Made by a program: the position numbers and the translations under genes. From positions 124,001 to 188,000 of the forward strand of contig DFKE01000001.1 in NCBI GenBank assembly GCA_002373505.1: a DNA stretch of 64,000 bases, in the 5' to 3' direction. Shown here one piece after another: positions 14,055 to 23,652 of the stretch; the first letter of the stretch is position 1, and each line of letters opens with the position of its first letter. Under the pieces are notes generated by a model, which saw only the letters and a list, made by a program, of their open reading frames with translations, ran no database searches and was not told the origin of the DNA. Source of the stretch: Bacteroidales bacterium UBA3653 (lineage in GTDB: Bacteria; Bacteroidota; Bacteroidia; Bacteroidales; Paludibacteraceae).

Positions 14055-16076
14055 TTATCCTTGCATGGCCTGAAGCCTGTTCTGCATCTCTATCATTTCG
14101 TCCCTGAGACGTGCGGCTATGTCGAAGTCGGTTGCCTTTGCAGCAGCCAGCATCTGTTTGCGTTTGGTGTCTATCGCTTTTTCCAAAGCCTTGGCGTCCA
14201 TCTTTTGCCATTCGGCAGTCTGCCAGCTCTCACGGATGGCGGTTTCTACGCGGCGTTTCTCTTCCTCCGGATCTTTGTACAGACCTGCGAGAGCCGAAGT
14301 GTTGATCTCTTTCTTGATGGCGGTAGGAGTGATCCCGTGCTCCGCATTGTACCTCATCTGTATCGTGCGGCGGCGGTTGGTCTCGTTGATCGTGGCTTGC
14401 ATTGCGGGAGTGATCTTGTCGCCGTACAGGATCGCTTTGCCGTTCACATGCCGCGCGGCGCGGCCTACTGTCTGGGTCAGGCTGCGCTGGTCGCGGAGAA
14501 AACCGGTCTTGTCTGCATCGAGGATGGCAACCAGACTCACTTCCGGAAGATCCAGACCTTCACGGAGCAGGTTGACACCTACCAGCACGTCATATTCGCC
14601 TCTCCGCAAGTCCTCCATGATCTTTACACGCTCAATAGTGTCTATGTCTGAATGGATATAAGCGGATTTAATGCCGTATTTGCGCAGGTATTCGTCCAAC
14701 TCCTCCGCCATTCGTTTGGTAAGAGTGGTGACCAAGGTGCGTTCGTTGCGGTGGATGCGTGTCTTGATCTCGTCCATCAGATCGTCCACCTGGTTCTCCG
14801 TCGGACGCACTTCAATCTCGGGATCCAACAGACCTGTAGGACGGATCAGCTGGTCAATGACAATACCTTCCGACCGCTCCAATTCGTATTCATCAGGGGT
14901 GGCGGAGACATAGATGGTCTGCCCCGTCTTGGCTTCGAACTCGTCAAACTTGAGCGGTCTGTTGTCCCTTGCAGCAGGAAGCCGGAATCCGTAGGTCACG
15001 AGATTGTCCTTGCGCGCTTTGTCGCCGCCGTACATACCGCGTATCTGCGGCACTGTCACATGGCTTTCGTCTATGACGAGAAGCATGTCTTTCGGGAAAT
15101 AATCAAGCAGACAATAAGGCGGTGTGCCTTCTTCGCGGCCGTCGAAATAACGGCTGTAGTTCTCTACGCCGGAGCAGTAACCTAACTCGTCCAGCATCTC
15201 CAGGTCATATTTGACCCTTTCTTCTATCCGCTTGGCGTATAACTCCTCGCCCAGGTCGGTAAAATATTCTATCTGTTTGGCCAGATCTGCTTGGATCTGT
15301 TCCTTGGCAGCAGCAATCCGTTCCGCGCTGGTCAGGAAAATCGTAGCCGGAGAGAGGTTATAGTGCTCAAACTCTTCTATCACTTGGCCCGAGATAGGGT
15401 CGATCGTCATAATGGCGTCAATCTCGTTGCCGAAGAACTCGATGCGTACGATATAGTCGGCATAGGCAAGGGCGATATCGATGGTGTCGCCTTTCACGCG
15501 GAAGCGCCCGCGCGCCAGTTCTATATCATTACGCACGTACTGTGCGCCTATGAGCTGCTTGAGCAGCTTGTCCATCTGGATGTTCTCGCCGCGATGCAGC
15601 TCGATCACGTTCTGCGTGAAGTCCTGGGGACTGCCCAAACCGTATATGCAACTGACAGACGAAACGATAATCACATCCTTCCTCCCGGACAGCAAGGCTG
15701 CTACCGCACTCAGACGCAGGCGGTCGATCTCCTCGTTGATACTCAGATCTTTCTCGATATACAGATCCGTGGAGGGGATATACGCCTCGGGCTGGTAGTA
15801 GTCGTAGTACGAGACGAAATACTCCACCGCGTTGTGCGGGAAGAACGCCTTCATCTCCGAGTAGAGCTGTGCCGCGAGTGTCTTGTTGTGGCTCATGATG
15901 AGGGTAGGGCGGTTGACCTCTTTGATGACGTTGGCTATCGTGAACGTCTTGCCGCTACCCGTGACGCCGAGCAGCACCTGTGCGGGAGCACCGGCATTCA
16001 AACCTGCCACCAGCGACTCTATCGCTTGCGGCTGATCTCCTGTTGGTTTATATGGAGAGCACAATTCAAAATTCAC
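14055..16076 (-). CDS. uvrB: Excinuclease ABC subunit B
   Basis: Helicase-like DNA damage-verification subunit of UvrABC nucleotide excision repair. P-loop GVTGSGKT (residues 37-44), beta-hairpin region VSYYDYYQPEAYIPSTDLYI, helicase motifs DESHVTVPQIRGMYGG and VGVNLLREGLDLPE, C-terminal UVR motif (ALEKAIDTKRKQMLAAAKAT..). 673 residues, full length. The start is GTG at 16076: the protein then begins MNFELCSPYKPTGDQPQAIE, the usual UvrB N-terminus, and the frame closes two codons upstream. That GTG lies inside an AATTGTG heptamer array, which appears to have replaced an ATG. Confidence 0.95.
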   Translation of the reverse strand: MNFELCSPYKPTGDQPQAIESLVAGLNAGAPAQVLLGVTGSGKTFTIANVIKEVNRPTLIMSHNKTLAAQLYSEMKAFFPHNAVEYFVSYYDYYQPEAYIPSTDLYIEKDLSINEEIDRLRLSAVAALLSGRKDVIIVSSVSCIYGLGSPQDFTQNVIELHRGENIQMDKLLKQLIGAQYVRNDIELARGRFRVKGDTIDIALAYADYIVRIEFFGNEIDAIMTIDPISGQVIEEFEHYNLSPATIFLTSAERIAAAKEQIQADLAKQIEYFTDLGEELYAKRIEERVKYDLEMLDELGYCSGVENYSRYFDGREEGTPPYCLLDYFPKDMLLVIDESHVTVPQIRGMYGGDKARKDNLVTYGFRLPAARDNRPLKFDEFEAKTGQTIYVSATPDEYELERSEGIVIDQLIRPTGLLDPEIEVRPTENQVDDLMDEIKTRIHRNERTLVTTLTKRMAEELDEYLRKYGIKSAYIHSDIDTIERVKIMEDLRRGEYDVLVGVNLLREGLDLPEVSLVAILDADKTGFLRDQRSLTQTVGRAARHVNGKAILYGDKITPAMQATINETNRRRTIQMRYNAEHGITPTAIKKEINTSALAGLYKDPEEEKRRVETAIRESWQTAEWQKMDAKALEKAIDTKRKQMLAAAKATDFDIAARLRDEMIEMQNRLQAMQG

Positions 16077-16094
16077 AATTCACAATTCAAAATT
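16060..16094 (-). repeat. 7-bp AATTGTG/AATTTTG array containing the uvrB start codon
   Basis: Five exact heptamers (plus strand CACAATT, CAAAATT, CACAATT, CACAATT, CAAAATT). The start codon and first codons of uvrB are part of the array. Confidence 0.92.
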
Positions 16095-16101
16095 GTACAT
16101 T

Positions 16102-16128
16102 AAAAAAGGGAGCCCGAAGGTCCCCTTT
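16102..16128 (-). terminator. Intrinsic terminator of rplS
   Basis: Minus strand stem AAGGGGACC, TTCG loop, GGCTCCCTT, then T-run; immediately after the rplS stop and before the uvrB start. Confidence 0.8.
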
Positions 16129-16131
16129 TGA

Positions 16132-16485
16132 TTACTTTACGCGGCGCTCCTGGATGCGGGCTTTCTTACCCGTACGCTCGCGGAGGTAATACAGTTTAGC
16201 ACGACGTACTTTACCGTACTTGTTCACCGTGATGCTCTCAATGAAGGGGCTGTCCATCGGGAAGATACGCTCAACACCGACGTTACCGCTCATTTTACGA
16301 ACCGTGAAGCGTTTCTTGTCTCCGCTACCGTGGATGCAGATCACATCACCGCGGAACTCCTGAACACGCTCTTTGTTACCTTCTTTAATACGGTAACCTA
16401 CCGTAATCTGGTCACCTGCTTTGAATGCAGGGAATTCTTTCTTCTCACCGGCAAAAGCTTGCTCGGCAACTTTCATTAAATCCAT
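16132..16485 (-). CDS. rplS: 50S ribosomal protein L19
   Basis: 117 residues from MDLMKVAEQAFAGEKKEFPA; contains VGYRIKEGNKERVQEFRGDV, FPMDSPFIESITVNKYGKVR and RRAKLYYLRERTGKKARI. ATG 16485 matches L19 homologues better than the longer open frame. Confidence 0.96.
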   Translation of the reverse strand: MDLMKVAEQAFAGEKKEFPAFKAGDQITVGYRIKEGNKERVQEFRGDVICIHGSGDKKRFTVRKMSGNVGVERIFPMDSPFIESITVNKYGKVRRAKLYYLRERTGKKARIQERRVK

Positions 16486-16547
16486 TTCGTTAGTTATTTT
16501 TATGGATTCCAACATTACACATCGGGCATATACTACTATTCGGCATT

Positions 16548-16566
16548 CAGCTCTCAGCTCTCAGCC
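16548..16566. repeat. 7-bp CAGCTCT array in the rplS leader
   Basis: Two full heptamers and a partial third between promoter and start codon. Confidence 0.6.
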
Positions 16567-16620
16567 TAATGCAATCGCCAGAGGCACGATGTGTGCTCAC
16601 CGCAAAGCGGAAAAAGCGTG

Positions 16621-16651
16621 CAAAGGTACTGCTTTTTTTTGAATTGGCAAA
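16621..16651 (-). promoter_or_regulatory. Promoter of rplS
   Basis: Minus strand TTTG (16648-16651), 19-nt spacer, TACCTTTG (16621-16628). Leader of about 130 nt. Confidence 0.72.
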
Positions 16652-16687
16652 ATTTTTGTATGTTTTTTTTCAAAATTATTGATTTTA

Positions 16688-16719
16688 TTTGCCGGTACGA
16701 AATATTTTTCGTACCTTTG
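16688..16719 (+). promoter_or_regulatory. Promoter of tamB with an overlapping palindrome
   Basis: TTTG 16688-16691, 20-nt spacer, TACCTTTG 16712-16719. A perfect 9-bp inverted repeat GGTACGAAA/TTTCGTACC (16694-16715) fills the spacer and enters the -7 box, a plausible operator; no regulator is known to me. Confidence 0.75.
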
Positions 16720-16737
16720 CACGCTAAATATACACGA

Positions 16738-19700
16738 GTGAAACGCGTATTGTACATATTAGGTGTCATGCTCGCCGGTCTGGCATTGGTAGGCGGAACA
16801 TTCATCGCTGCTTTGTCAAGCGACAAAGTAGAGACCGCTGCCGTACGGCTGGCGGCTGCCGAACTGTCGCGCGCGCTTGGTACGAATGCGCAGGTAGGGT
16901 CTGTGAGTTATCAGTTCCCCGCCAGACTCACGATAAAAGATATATATCTGGAAGACCGTCAGGGCGATACGCTGGCGTATGTAGGAGAAGCATTCGCCCA
17001 GTTCTCGCCTCTTGCCCTCCGGCACGGAGAGATTAAATTCAGCCACGTGCGATTGAATGACGTACTGGCGGATGTGCATCAGATAGAAATACCAAGTGCC
17101 GAAGGAACGAGTACGAAAGAATGGAATTACCAGTTCCTCGTTGACGCTTTCCGGACGGATGAAAAGAAAGAGAGCAACCCCATGCGGAGTATCGTAGCGG
17201 TCAAGGATGTACAGCTGGATAATATCCGTCTGCGGTATGAAGATTACGAGGCTTTCGTCTCCCATGCAGACATGGATCTTCACCGCCTTTCCGCCGAGAC
17301 GCTGGATGCGGAGATAACCGAACTCTCTGCGGTGGTAGATAAGAAACCGTCCGGCGGAAATATTCAGTCACCGTTGGTGATAAAGGATCTTGACGCGCAT
17401 GTCATCCTGACGGACAGCCTGCTGAATGTGCCCATAATGCATGCGCAGTTGCCGCAATCCGAACTGGAGTTGAGCGAGATTTCCCTGCGTTTGCCGTTTG
17501 AGGCCGCTTCTCTGGACGCCCCGCTGCGCATAGACGCGGAGCTGGTGCCGGCGGAGATATCCCTCTTCGTGCCTGCTCTCAAGACGCTCAAACGCCCGAT
17601 CGGTTTGACCGGATCGGTAAGCGGCGCATTGGATTCCGTTGCGTTCAGCGATATGGTACTCCGTTATAACGGCAAGCCGCTCCTGCAGGGAGATGTGGCT
17701 GCCATCGGTCTGCCGGATATGTCCAACCCTTACCTGCGTGCGAACCTGACGGACGTACATACCAATGCCGCCCAGATGCAGGATTTCCTGTCGCAGCTGA
17801 ACGGACGGCCTATCCGTCTGCCTCAGGAGGTTCATCGTCTTGGGGATATCCATTATCGCGGTCTGGCGCAAGGCCGACTGCATGACCTGACGCTTCATGG
17901 CGCATTCAGAACTGCTCTGGGAGCGATCTCCACGGACGGGACCTTCCGCTCGGATTCGGCTTTCGAGCATATGACCTACGACGCACGGGTGGTAGGAAAG
18001 AACTTCCGCCTGGGACGCATGCTCAATCTTCCCCAGTTACAGACTGTGACGCTGGACCTGGCGTCCCAAGGCAATATCGATAACGGCTCGCTCTCCGGGG
18101 ACGTGAAAGCGCACGTACGGAAATTCACTTATAAGAACTATACCTACGCCGACCTGCATATAAACGGCAAGTTGCAACCGCGGCGGTATGAAGGCAAGTT
18201 CTCGATAGCGGACCCTCATCTGGACATGGCGTTTGACGGCGTTGTGAACCTGCGGCAACAGAATCCGGAGGTGAACTTCAACTTGCGGTGCCGTCATTTC
18301 GATACTTCTCCGATTTTGGACACAAGCATACGCACCTCCTTTGCTTTGGCAGTGGATATGAATGGCAAACATGCGGATGACATATCCGGCTACATGGTGC
18401 TTGATTCGCTTTTCCTGGCTACGCCGCAGGATTCCGTTCTGATGGAGCAGATGACGCTTCTTGTATCGGCAGACGGAACCAACAGCAAGGCAGTCACGCT
18501 CCGATCGGATTATCTCTCTGCGCAACTGGATGGAACCTTCCGTTACGCAGACATAGTGCCGGCTTTCACGGCGTTGGCGCACCATTACCTGCCGGCAGTG
18601 GTGGATGCTCCGTCGGCGAAATGGCAACCCGTCTCTTTCCGCATGAAGGCGGACGGATCCGAGTTGAGCCGGGTGCAGAAACTCTTTGCCATTCCGGTCA
18701 AACTGTCGGATAGTCCTTCGCTGCGTGCGGGAGCGGATCTGAATCCCTTCGCCATGAACCAGTCGCCGGTAAGCTTCACTTTCCTTGCTTCGGATATGGA
18801 AGTGGGAGGCAAGCCGCTGCAAGACATACGCCTCTCGTTAGGAACGGAGTCGGAGACTCTGGCGCTTGATGTGTCGGCGTCGGCGGATAATCTGCATACC
18901 GGTCTGCGAGCACAGGCTTTCCGTGACACACTGCTGACGGATATCCGGTTCTCTTCTTTGATGGAACAGCCGGAGGAGACGGATGAGCCGCTTACTATAC
19001 GAGAGAAACAGCTTGCGATGCTGGCGGAGCAACGAGCCGGAGCCTACGGAGGGGATCTGCATTTCGAGACCCGTTTCGCGCGGTATAACAAAGCGCCGTT
19101 GATTGATCTCCATTGTCTGCCGGGCACAATCATGCTGCGCGACTCGGTCTATACGCTGGGCGAGAGCCGCCTCACCTACTGTGCATCGGATACTACGCTC
19201 TCTATCCGGCATTTCCTTTTCGAGGGAGCGGGGCAGCATCTGTACGCCAACGGTGTCGGTTCGCGTAAGGCATCTGACACCCTCACGGTGGATATGCAGC
19301 GGATAGATGCATCCTATGTGGTGCCGTTTATCCTGCCGCAAAAGACCATCATGTTCAACGGACTGCTCACCGGCAGCGCGGATATCACATCGCTCTTCCG
19401 GCGGCCGCAGATAGATACCCGGATACATATTGACTCGATGGGGCTCAACAACTGTCTCTTCGGTGATGCGGAGGTGGATCTGCATATATCCGATTCGCTC
19501 GCCTTCCATGCCGATGTGTTCAAACCGCACATGCCGGATACGAGAAAAGTAGCGCTGGATGGCAAAGCACTCTTCGACCATTCCGGCGTATGGGAACTGG
19601 ATATGACAACCGATTCCGTACCGCTTGAATTTATTAATCACTGGACGAACACGGTGCTGACCGATCTGGATGGATACGGGTCGGGCAGAGTAGTGGTAGG

Positions 19701-21159
19701 CGGCAGGAAAGGACTGGTGTACGTCCTGATCCGCGAACTGGCGCATGATGCCCATCTGACGCTCCCCTGGACGGGGGCGCGATATACCATCCCTTCGGAT
19801 TCGATTATCATGGATACTACGGCTATCATCTTCCCCGATGTGCATCTGACGGATGCGGAGGGTAACCCCGTGCGTGTGAAGGGGGCTGTCCATCATGAGC
19901 AGTTCCACGATTTCGTATTGGCTCTGCATGTGGATGCCACCGACGCGCTGGTCTTCGACAATGACGCGCCGGGCGAGATGCTGCGCGGCAAGGTCTATGC
20001 TACCGGCCATGTGGATGTTACCGGGCATGAATCGGATATCCTCGTCTCCGCTAATGCCAGCACCTCGAAGAACAGCCGCTTCCGCCTCTCGCTGGATAAC
20101 GCTTCCTCTGCGTACGAGTCCTCGTTCGTCCATTTTGTGGCGGCAGGAGACACGCTCCGTTATGAGGTGCCGGAAGATTCGGTCCGCCGGACTATCGAAC
20201 TGGCGCGGCCGGAGAGATGTACGGTCAAACTGAATCTGGATATCAACCCCTTCCTGCTCTTCCAACTGGTGTTAGGAGAAAGCAACGGGGATATGATTCA
20301 GGGCCGCGGTACAGGAGCTCTGCGGCTGACTTACGACACCAGCACCGGCGATGTATCGCTGCTCGGTACGTACGATATCAACCAAGGTACGCTCTCTTAT
20401 ACCGTGGCGAATATGATCCGTAAGGAGTTTACCGTCGGGGAAGGCTCTACGATTGTTTTCTCGGGCAACCCGTCTAATCCCCAACTGGATGTTACGGCGA
20501 AATACAGGGCGGTAGCCAACCTGCGTGATCTGTTTGGAGATGATGCGGCCCAACTGGCTACCTCGCGGTCGAATATACCGGTGCTGACATGCCTCCATAT
20601 GACCGGAACGCTTAATAATCCGATACTCTCTTTCGCGTTGGAATTCCCGATGTCGGACCAGAATATCCAGCAGCAGGTGCGCCAGATCATCAACACCGAC
20701 GAGATGCTCATGAGGCAGGTTATTTACCTTCTCGTCTTTGGACGCTTCTTCACGCCTGATTATATGGCGAATGCGCAGTACGCTACGCTGAATTCCACCT
20801 ACTCGCTGCTGTCTTCCACCGTTACCAGCCAGATTAACGCATGGCTATCGAGACTGACGGATATGCTGACCCTCGGAGTGGCAATCCGTACGGATGGAGA
20901 GGGAGCCGGGAGAAGCCAGGAATACGAGGCGCAGTTCCAGTTGCAGCCTGTGGACCGGCTTGTGATCAACGGTAATGTGGGCTATCGGTATAATGATATC
21001 TCCAACCAGCCTTTCTTCGGTGATCTGGATGTAGAAGTGTTGCTGACGGAAGACGGCCAGCTGCGGCTGAAAGGGTACACCCATACCGTTGATAAGTACT
21101 CGCTCCGCCAGGCTTCGACGATACAAGGCGTCGGACTGGTATGGAAGATTGATTTCTAA
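16738..21159 (+). CDS. tamB: TamB-like translocation and assembly module protein (DUF490)
   Basis: Large inner-membrane-anchored periplasmic AsmA/TamB-family protein thought to bridge inner and outer membranes in outer-membrane protein or lipid transport. GTG 16738 gives VKRVLYILGVMLAGLALVGG as the N-terminal helix; the longer open frame cannot be used because it starts upstream of the promoter. 1473 residues, mostly repetitive beta structure; the C-terminal TamB domain includes YDINQGTLSYTVANMIRKEF, IVFSGNPSNPQLDVTAKY and LRLKGYTHTVDKYSLRQAS. Single gene between two minus-strand units. Confidence 0.88.
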   Translation: MKRVLYILGVMLAGLALVGGTFIAALSSDKVETAAVRLAAAELSRALGTNAQVGSVSYQFPARLTIKDIYLEDRQGDTLAYVGEAFAQFSPLALRHGEIKFSHVRLNDVLADVHQIEIPSAEGTSTKEWNYQFLVDAFRTDEKKESNPMRSIVAVKDVQLDNIRLRYEDYEAFVSHADMDLHRLSAETLDAEITELSAVVDKKPSGGNIQSPLVIKDLDAHVILTDSLLNVPIMHAQLPQSELELSEISLRLPFEAASLDAPLRIDAELVPAEISLFVPALKTLKRPIGLTGSVSGALDSVAFSDMVLRYNGKPLLQGDVAAIGLPDMSNPYLRANLTDVHTNAAQMQDFLSQLNGRPIRLPQEVHRLGDIHYRGLAQGRLHDLTLHGAFRTALGAISTDGTFRSDSAFEHMTYDARVVGKNFRLGRMLNLPQLQTVTLDLASQGNIDNGSLSGDVKAHVRKFTYKNYTYADLHINGKLQPRRYEGKFSIADPHLDMAFDGVVNLRQQNPEVNFNLRCRHFDTSPILDTSIRTSFALAVDMNGKHADDISGYMVLDSLFLATPQDSVLMEQMTLLVSADGTNSKAVTLRSDYLSAQLDGTFRYADIVPAFTALAHHYLPAVVDAPSAKWQPVSFRMKADGSELSRVQKLFAIPVKLSDSPSLRAGADLNPFAMNQSPVSFTFLASDMEVGGKPLQDIRLSLGTESETLALDVSASADNLHTGLRAQAFRDTLLTDIRFSSLMEQPEETDEPLTIREKQLAMLAEQRAGAYGGDLHFETRFARYNKAPLIDLHCLPGTIMLRDSVYTLGESRLTYCASDTTLSIRHFLFEGAGQHLYANGVGSRKASDTLTVDMQRIDASYVVPFILPQKTIMFNGLLTGSADITSLFRRPQIDTRIHIDSMGLNNCLFGDAEVDLHISDSLAFHADVFKPHMPDTRKVALDGKALFDHSGVWELDMTTDSVPLEFINHWTNTVLTDLDGYGSGRVVVGGRKGLVYVLIRELAHDAHLTLPWTGARYTIPSDSIIMDTTAIIFPDVHLTDAEGNPVRVKGAVHHEQFHDFVLALHVDATDALVFDNDAPGEMLRGKVYATGHVDVTGHESDILVSANASTSKNSRFRLSLDNASSAYESSFVHFVAAGDTLRYEVPEDSVRRTIELARPERCTVKLNLDINPFLLFQLVLGESNGDMIQGRGTGALRLTYDTSTGDVSLLGTYDINQGTLSYTVANMIRKEFTVGEGSTIVFSGNPSNPQLDVTAKYRAVANLRDLFGDDAAQLATSRSNIPVLTCLHMTGTLNNPILSFALEFPMSDQNIQQQVRQIINTDEMLMRQVIYLLVFGRFFTPDYMANAQYATLNSTYSLLSSTVTSQINAWLSRLTDMLTLGVAIRTDGEGAGRSQEYEAQFQLQPVDRLVINGNVGYRYNDISNQPFFGDLDVEVLLTEDGQLRLKGYTHTVDKYSLRQASTIQGVGLVWKIDF

Positions 21160-21182
21160 AAACCATTCATTATACATCTACA

Positions 21183-21217
21183 CAAAAAAATAACGTCCTC
21201 GCGAAGGACGTTATTCT
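21183..21217. terminator. Bidirectional terminator between tamB and pnp
   Basis: AATAACGTCCT/AGGACGTTATT stem (21189-21215), with A-run before and T-rich tail after, usable on both strands for the two converging genes. Confidence 0.88.
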
Positions 21218-21246
21218 TCTTTGATCAGCCAAGCATGGCTGATGTA

Positions 21247-23505
21247 TTAGTGTTTCTCGGGACGCGGACCGCGGCGCTCGGGTCTTGGTCCTCTGTCGAG
21301 GCGTGCGCCGTCACGGTCGCCACGCGGTGCGCGGGCGGGTCTCTCCGGCTCTACATAACCTTCGGGTTTCTCTTTCAGCGCTTTGGCGCTCAAACGGAAC
21401 TTACCGGTCTTCGGGTCGATCTCCAGCAGTTTGATGCGGATATGGTCGCCTTCCTTGATTCCGGTCTCTTCCATCGTCTCATAGCGTTTCCAGTCGATCT
21501 CGCTGATATGCAGCAGACCTTCCTTACCCGGCATGAACTCAACGAAACAGCCGTACGGCATGAGCGATTTGACAACGGAGTCGTACTCTTCGCCTACTTC
21601 CGGCAGCGCAACGATCGCTTTGATCTTGGCGATAGCGGCAGCCATCTGTTCGCCGTTGTTGGAGGCTACCTCTACCTTGCCGCCCTTCTCGTCTTCATCG
21701 ATAGAGATAACAGCTCCGGTCTCAGCCTGGATACCCTGGATGATCTTTCCGCCCGGGCCGATTACAGCACCGATCATATCTTTCGGGATATAGAACGAAG
21801 TGATACGCGGAGCGTGCGGTTTGAGGTCAGCACGCGGAGCCGGCATGCACTCCAGGATCTTACCGAGGATATACATACGTGCTTCGTGCGCCTGTGCGAG
21901 CGCGTTCTCTAATATCTCATAGGAGAGACCGTCTACCTTGATATCCATCTGGCAGGCCGTCAGACCGTCCTTGGTTCCCGTGGTCTTGAAATCCATGTCG
22001 CCGAGGTGGTCCTCGTCGCCGAGGATATCAGAAAGAATCGCGTAGTTCTTGCCTTGGTTCTCCGAGATCAGACCCATTGCGATACCGCTTACCGGTTTTT
22101 TCATCGGCACACCTGCATCCATCAGCGCCAGTGTACCGGCACAAACGGTGGCCATAGAGCTCGAACCGTTGGACTCCAGAATATCACTTACTACACGTAC
22201 GGTGTATGGGAAATCTTCCGGGATCATGTTCTTCAGCGCGCGGCAAGCTAAGTTACCGTGCCCGATCTCGCGACGTCCTACACCGCGTTGCGCCTTAGCC
22301 TCACCCGTTGAGAACGGCGGGAAGTTATAGTGCAGCAGGAATTTGTCGGTTCCTTGGATCAGAGCCTCGTCAACGATCTTCTCGTCGCGGCTGGTACCGA
22401 GTGTTACGGTAGAGAGCGACTGGGTCTCGCCACGGGTGAAGATACTGCTTCCGTGAGGGCCGGGCAGGTAACCTACCTCGCACCAGATAGGACGGATCTC
22501 AGTTGTTTTACGACCGTCCAGACGCTTGCCTTCATCCAGCACAGCGCGGCGCATCGCCTCTTTCTCTACGTCGTGATAATAGCGGTCTACCAGGGCTGCG
22601 ATCTCGTCGATATCTACGCCTAATGCCTCTGCGCGGGCTGCCATGTAGTCGGCTTTCTCAGCCTTGAAATCCTCGCAAATCTGGCTGAACATAGCCTCGC
22701 GGTGATGCTTGTCGGTGTCCGCAGCAGTAGCTTGCGCATAAGCGCGGGCATAACTGTAGTCATGCACAGCCTGCTTCAGCTCCTCGTCGTTTACCTCATG
22801 GCAATACTCGCGTTTCACTTCCTTGCCATAAGCCTTCATCATCTCGTTGATAGCCAGACACTGCGGTTTGATAGCCTCGTGCGCAGCTTTGATAGCCTCC
22901 AGCATTACGCTCTCCGGCACCTCTTTCATCTCGCCCTCCACCATCATGATGTTGTCATAGGTAGCGGCAACCATCAGCTCAAGGTCAGCATGCTCGCATT
23001 GCTCAAAGGTAGGGTTGATAACCATCTTGCCGTCCACACGTGCCACGCGCACTTCGCTCACCGGACCCTCGAAAGGTATATCCGAGCAAGCCAGCGCAGC
23101 ACCTGCTGCCAGTCCGGCAATGCTCTCCGGCATGTCGATACCGTCAGCGGAATACATCGTTACGTTAACGAATGTCTCTGCGTGATAGTTGGAAGGGAAG
23201 AGGGGACGAAGGGCACGGTCGATCAGACGCGCGATAAGGATTTCATAATCCGATGCTTTGCCTTCGCGGCGGGTGAAACCGCCCGGGAAGCGTCCTGCAG
23301 ACGCAAATTTCTCTTTGTACTCTACGGTCAGCGGCATGAAATCGGTGCCGGGTACCGCATCTTTGGCGGAGCAGACAGTTGCCAGAATCATCGTGTTGCC
23401 GAGGGTCGCCATCACAGCGCCGTCTGCTTGTTTGGCCAGCTTGCCTGTCTCCAGTTTGATTACTCGTCCATCGGGGAGAGCAATCTCTTTGGTTACAATA
23501 TTCAT
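21247..23505 (-). CDS. pnp: Polyribonucleotide nucleotidyltransferase (PNPase)
   Basis: Phosphorolytic 3'-5' exoribonuclease of mRNA decay. Two RNase PH domains (ETGKLAKQADGAV near the start, LDGRKTTEIRPIWCEVGYLP in the second), KH domain with IGAVIGPGGKIIQGIQAETG, S1 domain, and an Arg/Gly/Pro-rich tail. ATG 23505 (MNIVTKEIALPDGR) fits homologues; an ATG at 23520 adds five residues. 752 residues, full length. Confidence 0.96.
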   Translation of the reverse strand: MNIVTKEIALPDGRVIKLETGKLAKQADGAVMATLGNTMILATVCSAKDAVPGTDFMPLTVEYKEKFASAGRFPGGFTRREGKASDYEILIARLIDRALRPLFPSNYHAETFVNVTMYSADGIDMPESIAGLAAGAALACSDIPFEGPVSEVRVARVDGKMVINPTFEQCEHADLELMVAATYDNIMMVEGEMKEVPESVMLEAIKAAHEAIKPQCLAINEMMKAYGKEVKREYCHEVNDEELKQAVHDYSYARAYAQATAADTDKHHREAMFSQICEDFKAEKADYMAARAEALGVDIDEIAALVDRYYHDVEKEAMRRAVLDEGKRLDGRKTTEIRPIWCEVGYLPGPHGSSIFTRGETQSLSTVTLGTSRDEKIVDEALIQGTDKFLLHYNFPPFSTGEAKAQRGVGRREIGHGNLACRALKNMIPEDFPYTVRVVSDILESNGSSSMATVCAGTLALMDAGVPMKKPVSGIAMGLISENQGKNYAILSDILGDEDHLGDMDFKTTGTKDGLTACQMDIKVDGLSYEILENALAQAHEARMYILGKILECMPAPRADLKPHAPRITSFYIPKDMIGAVIGPGGKIIQGIQAETGAVISIDEDEKGGKVEVASNNGEQMAAAIAKIKAIVALPEVGEEYDSVVKSLMPYGCFVEFMPGKEGLLHISEIDWKRYETMEETGIKEGDHIRIKLLEIDPKTGKFRLSAKALKEKPEGYVEPERPARAPRGDRDGARLDRGPRPERRGPRPEKH

Positions 23506-23581
23506 CTGTTTTTTCGTCATTTGCGGTCGCCGTTTGCGACCAATTATAGAATTATAATTTCTTGATACTCAAAAAATCGTG

Positions 23582-23613
23582 CAAAGGTACAAAAAAAATC
23601 CCACATAAGCAAA
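23582..23613 (-). promoter_or_regulatory. Promoter of pnp
   Basis: Minus strand TTTG (23610-23613), 20-nt spacer, TACCTTTG (23582-23589). Confidence 0.78.
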
Positions 23614-23652
23614 TATATGTGAGATTTTTTTGTTTTTTGCAGAGAAATTGCA

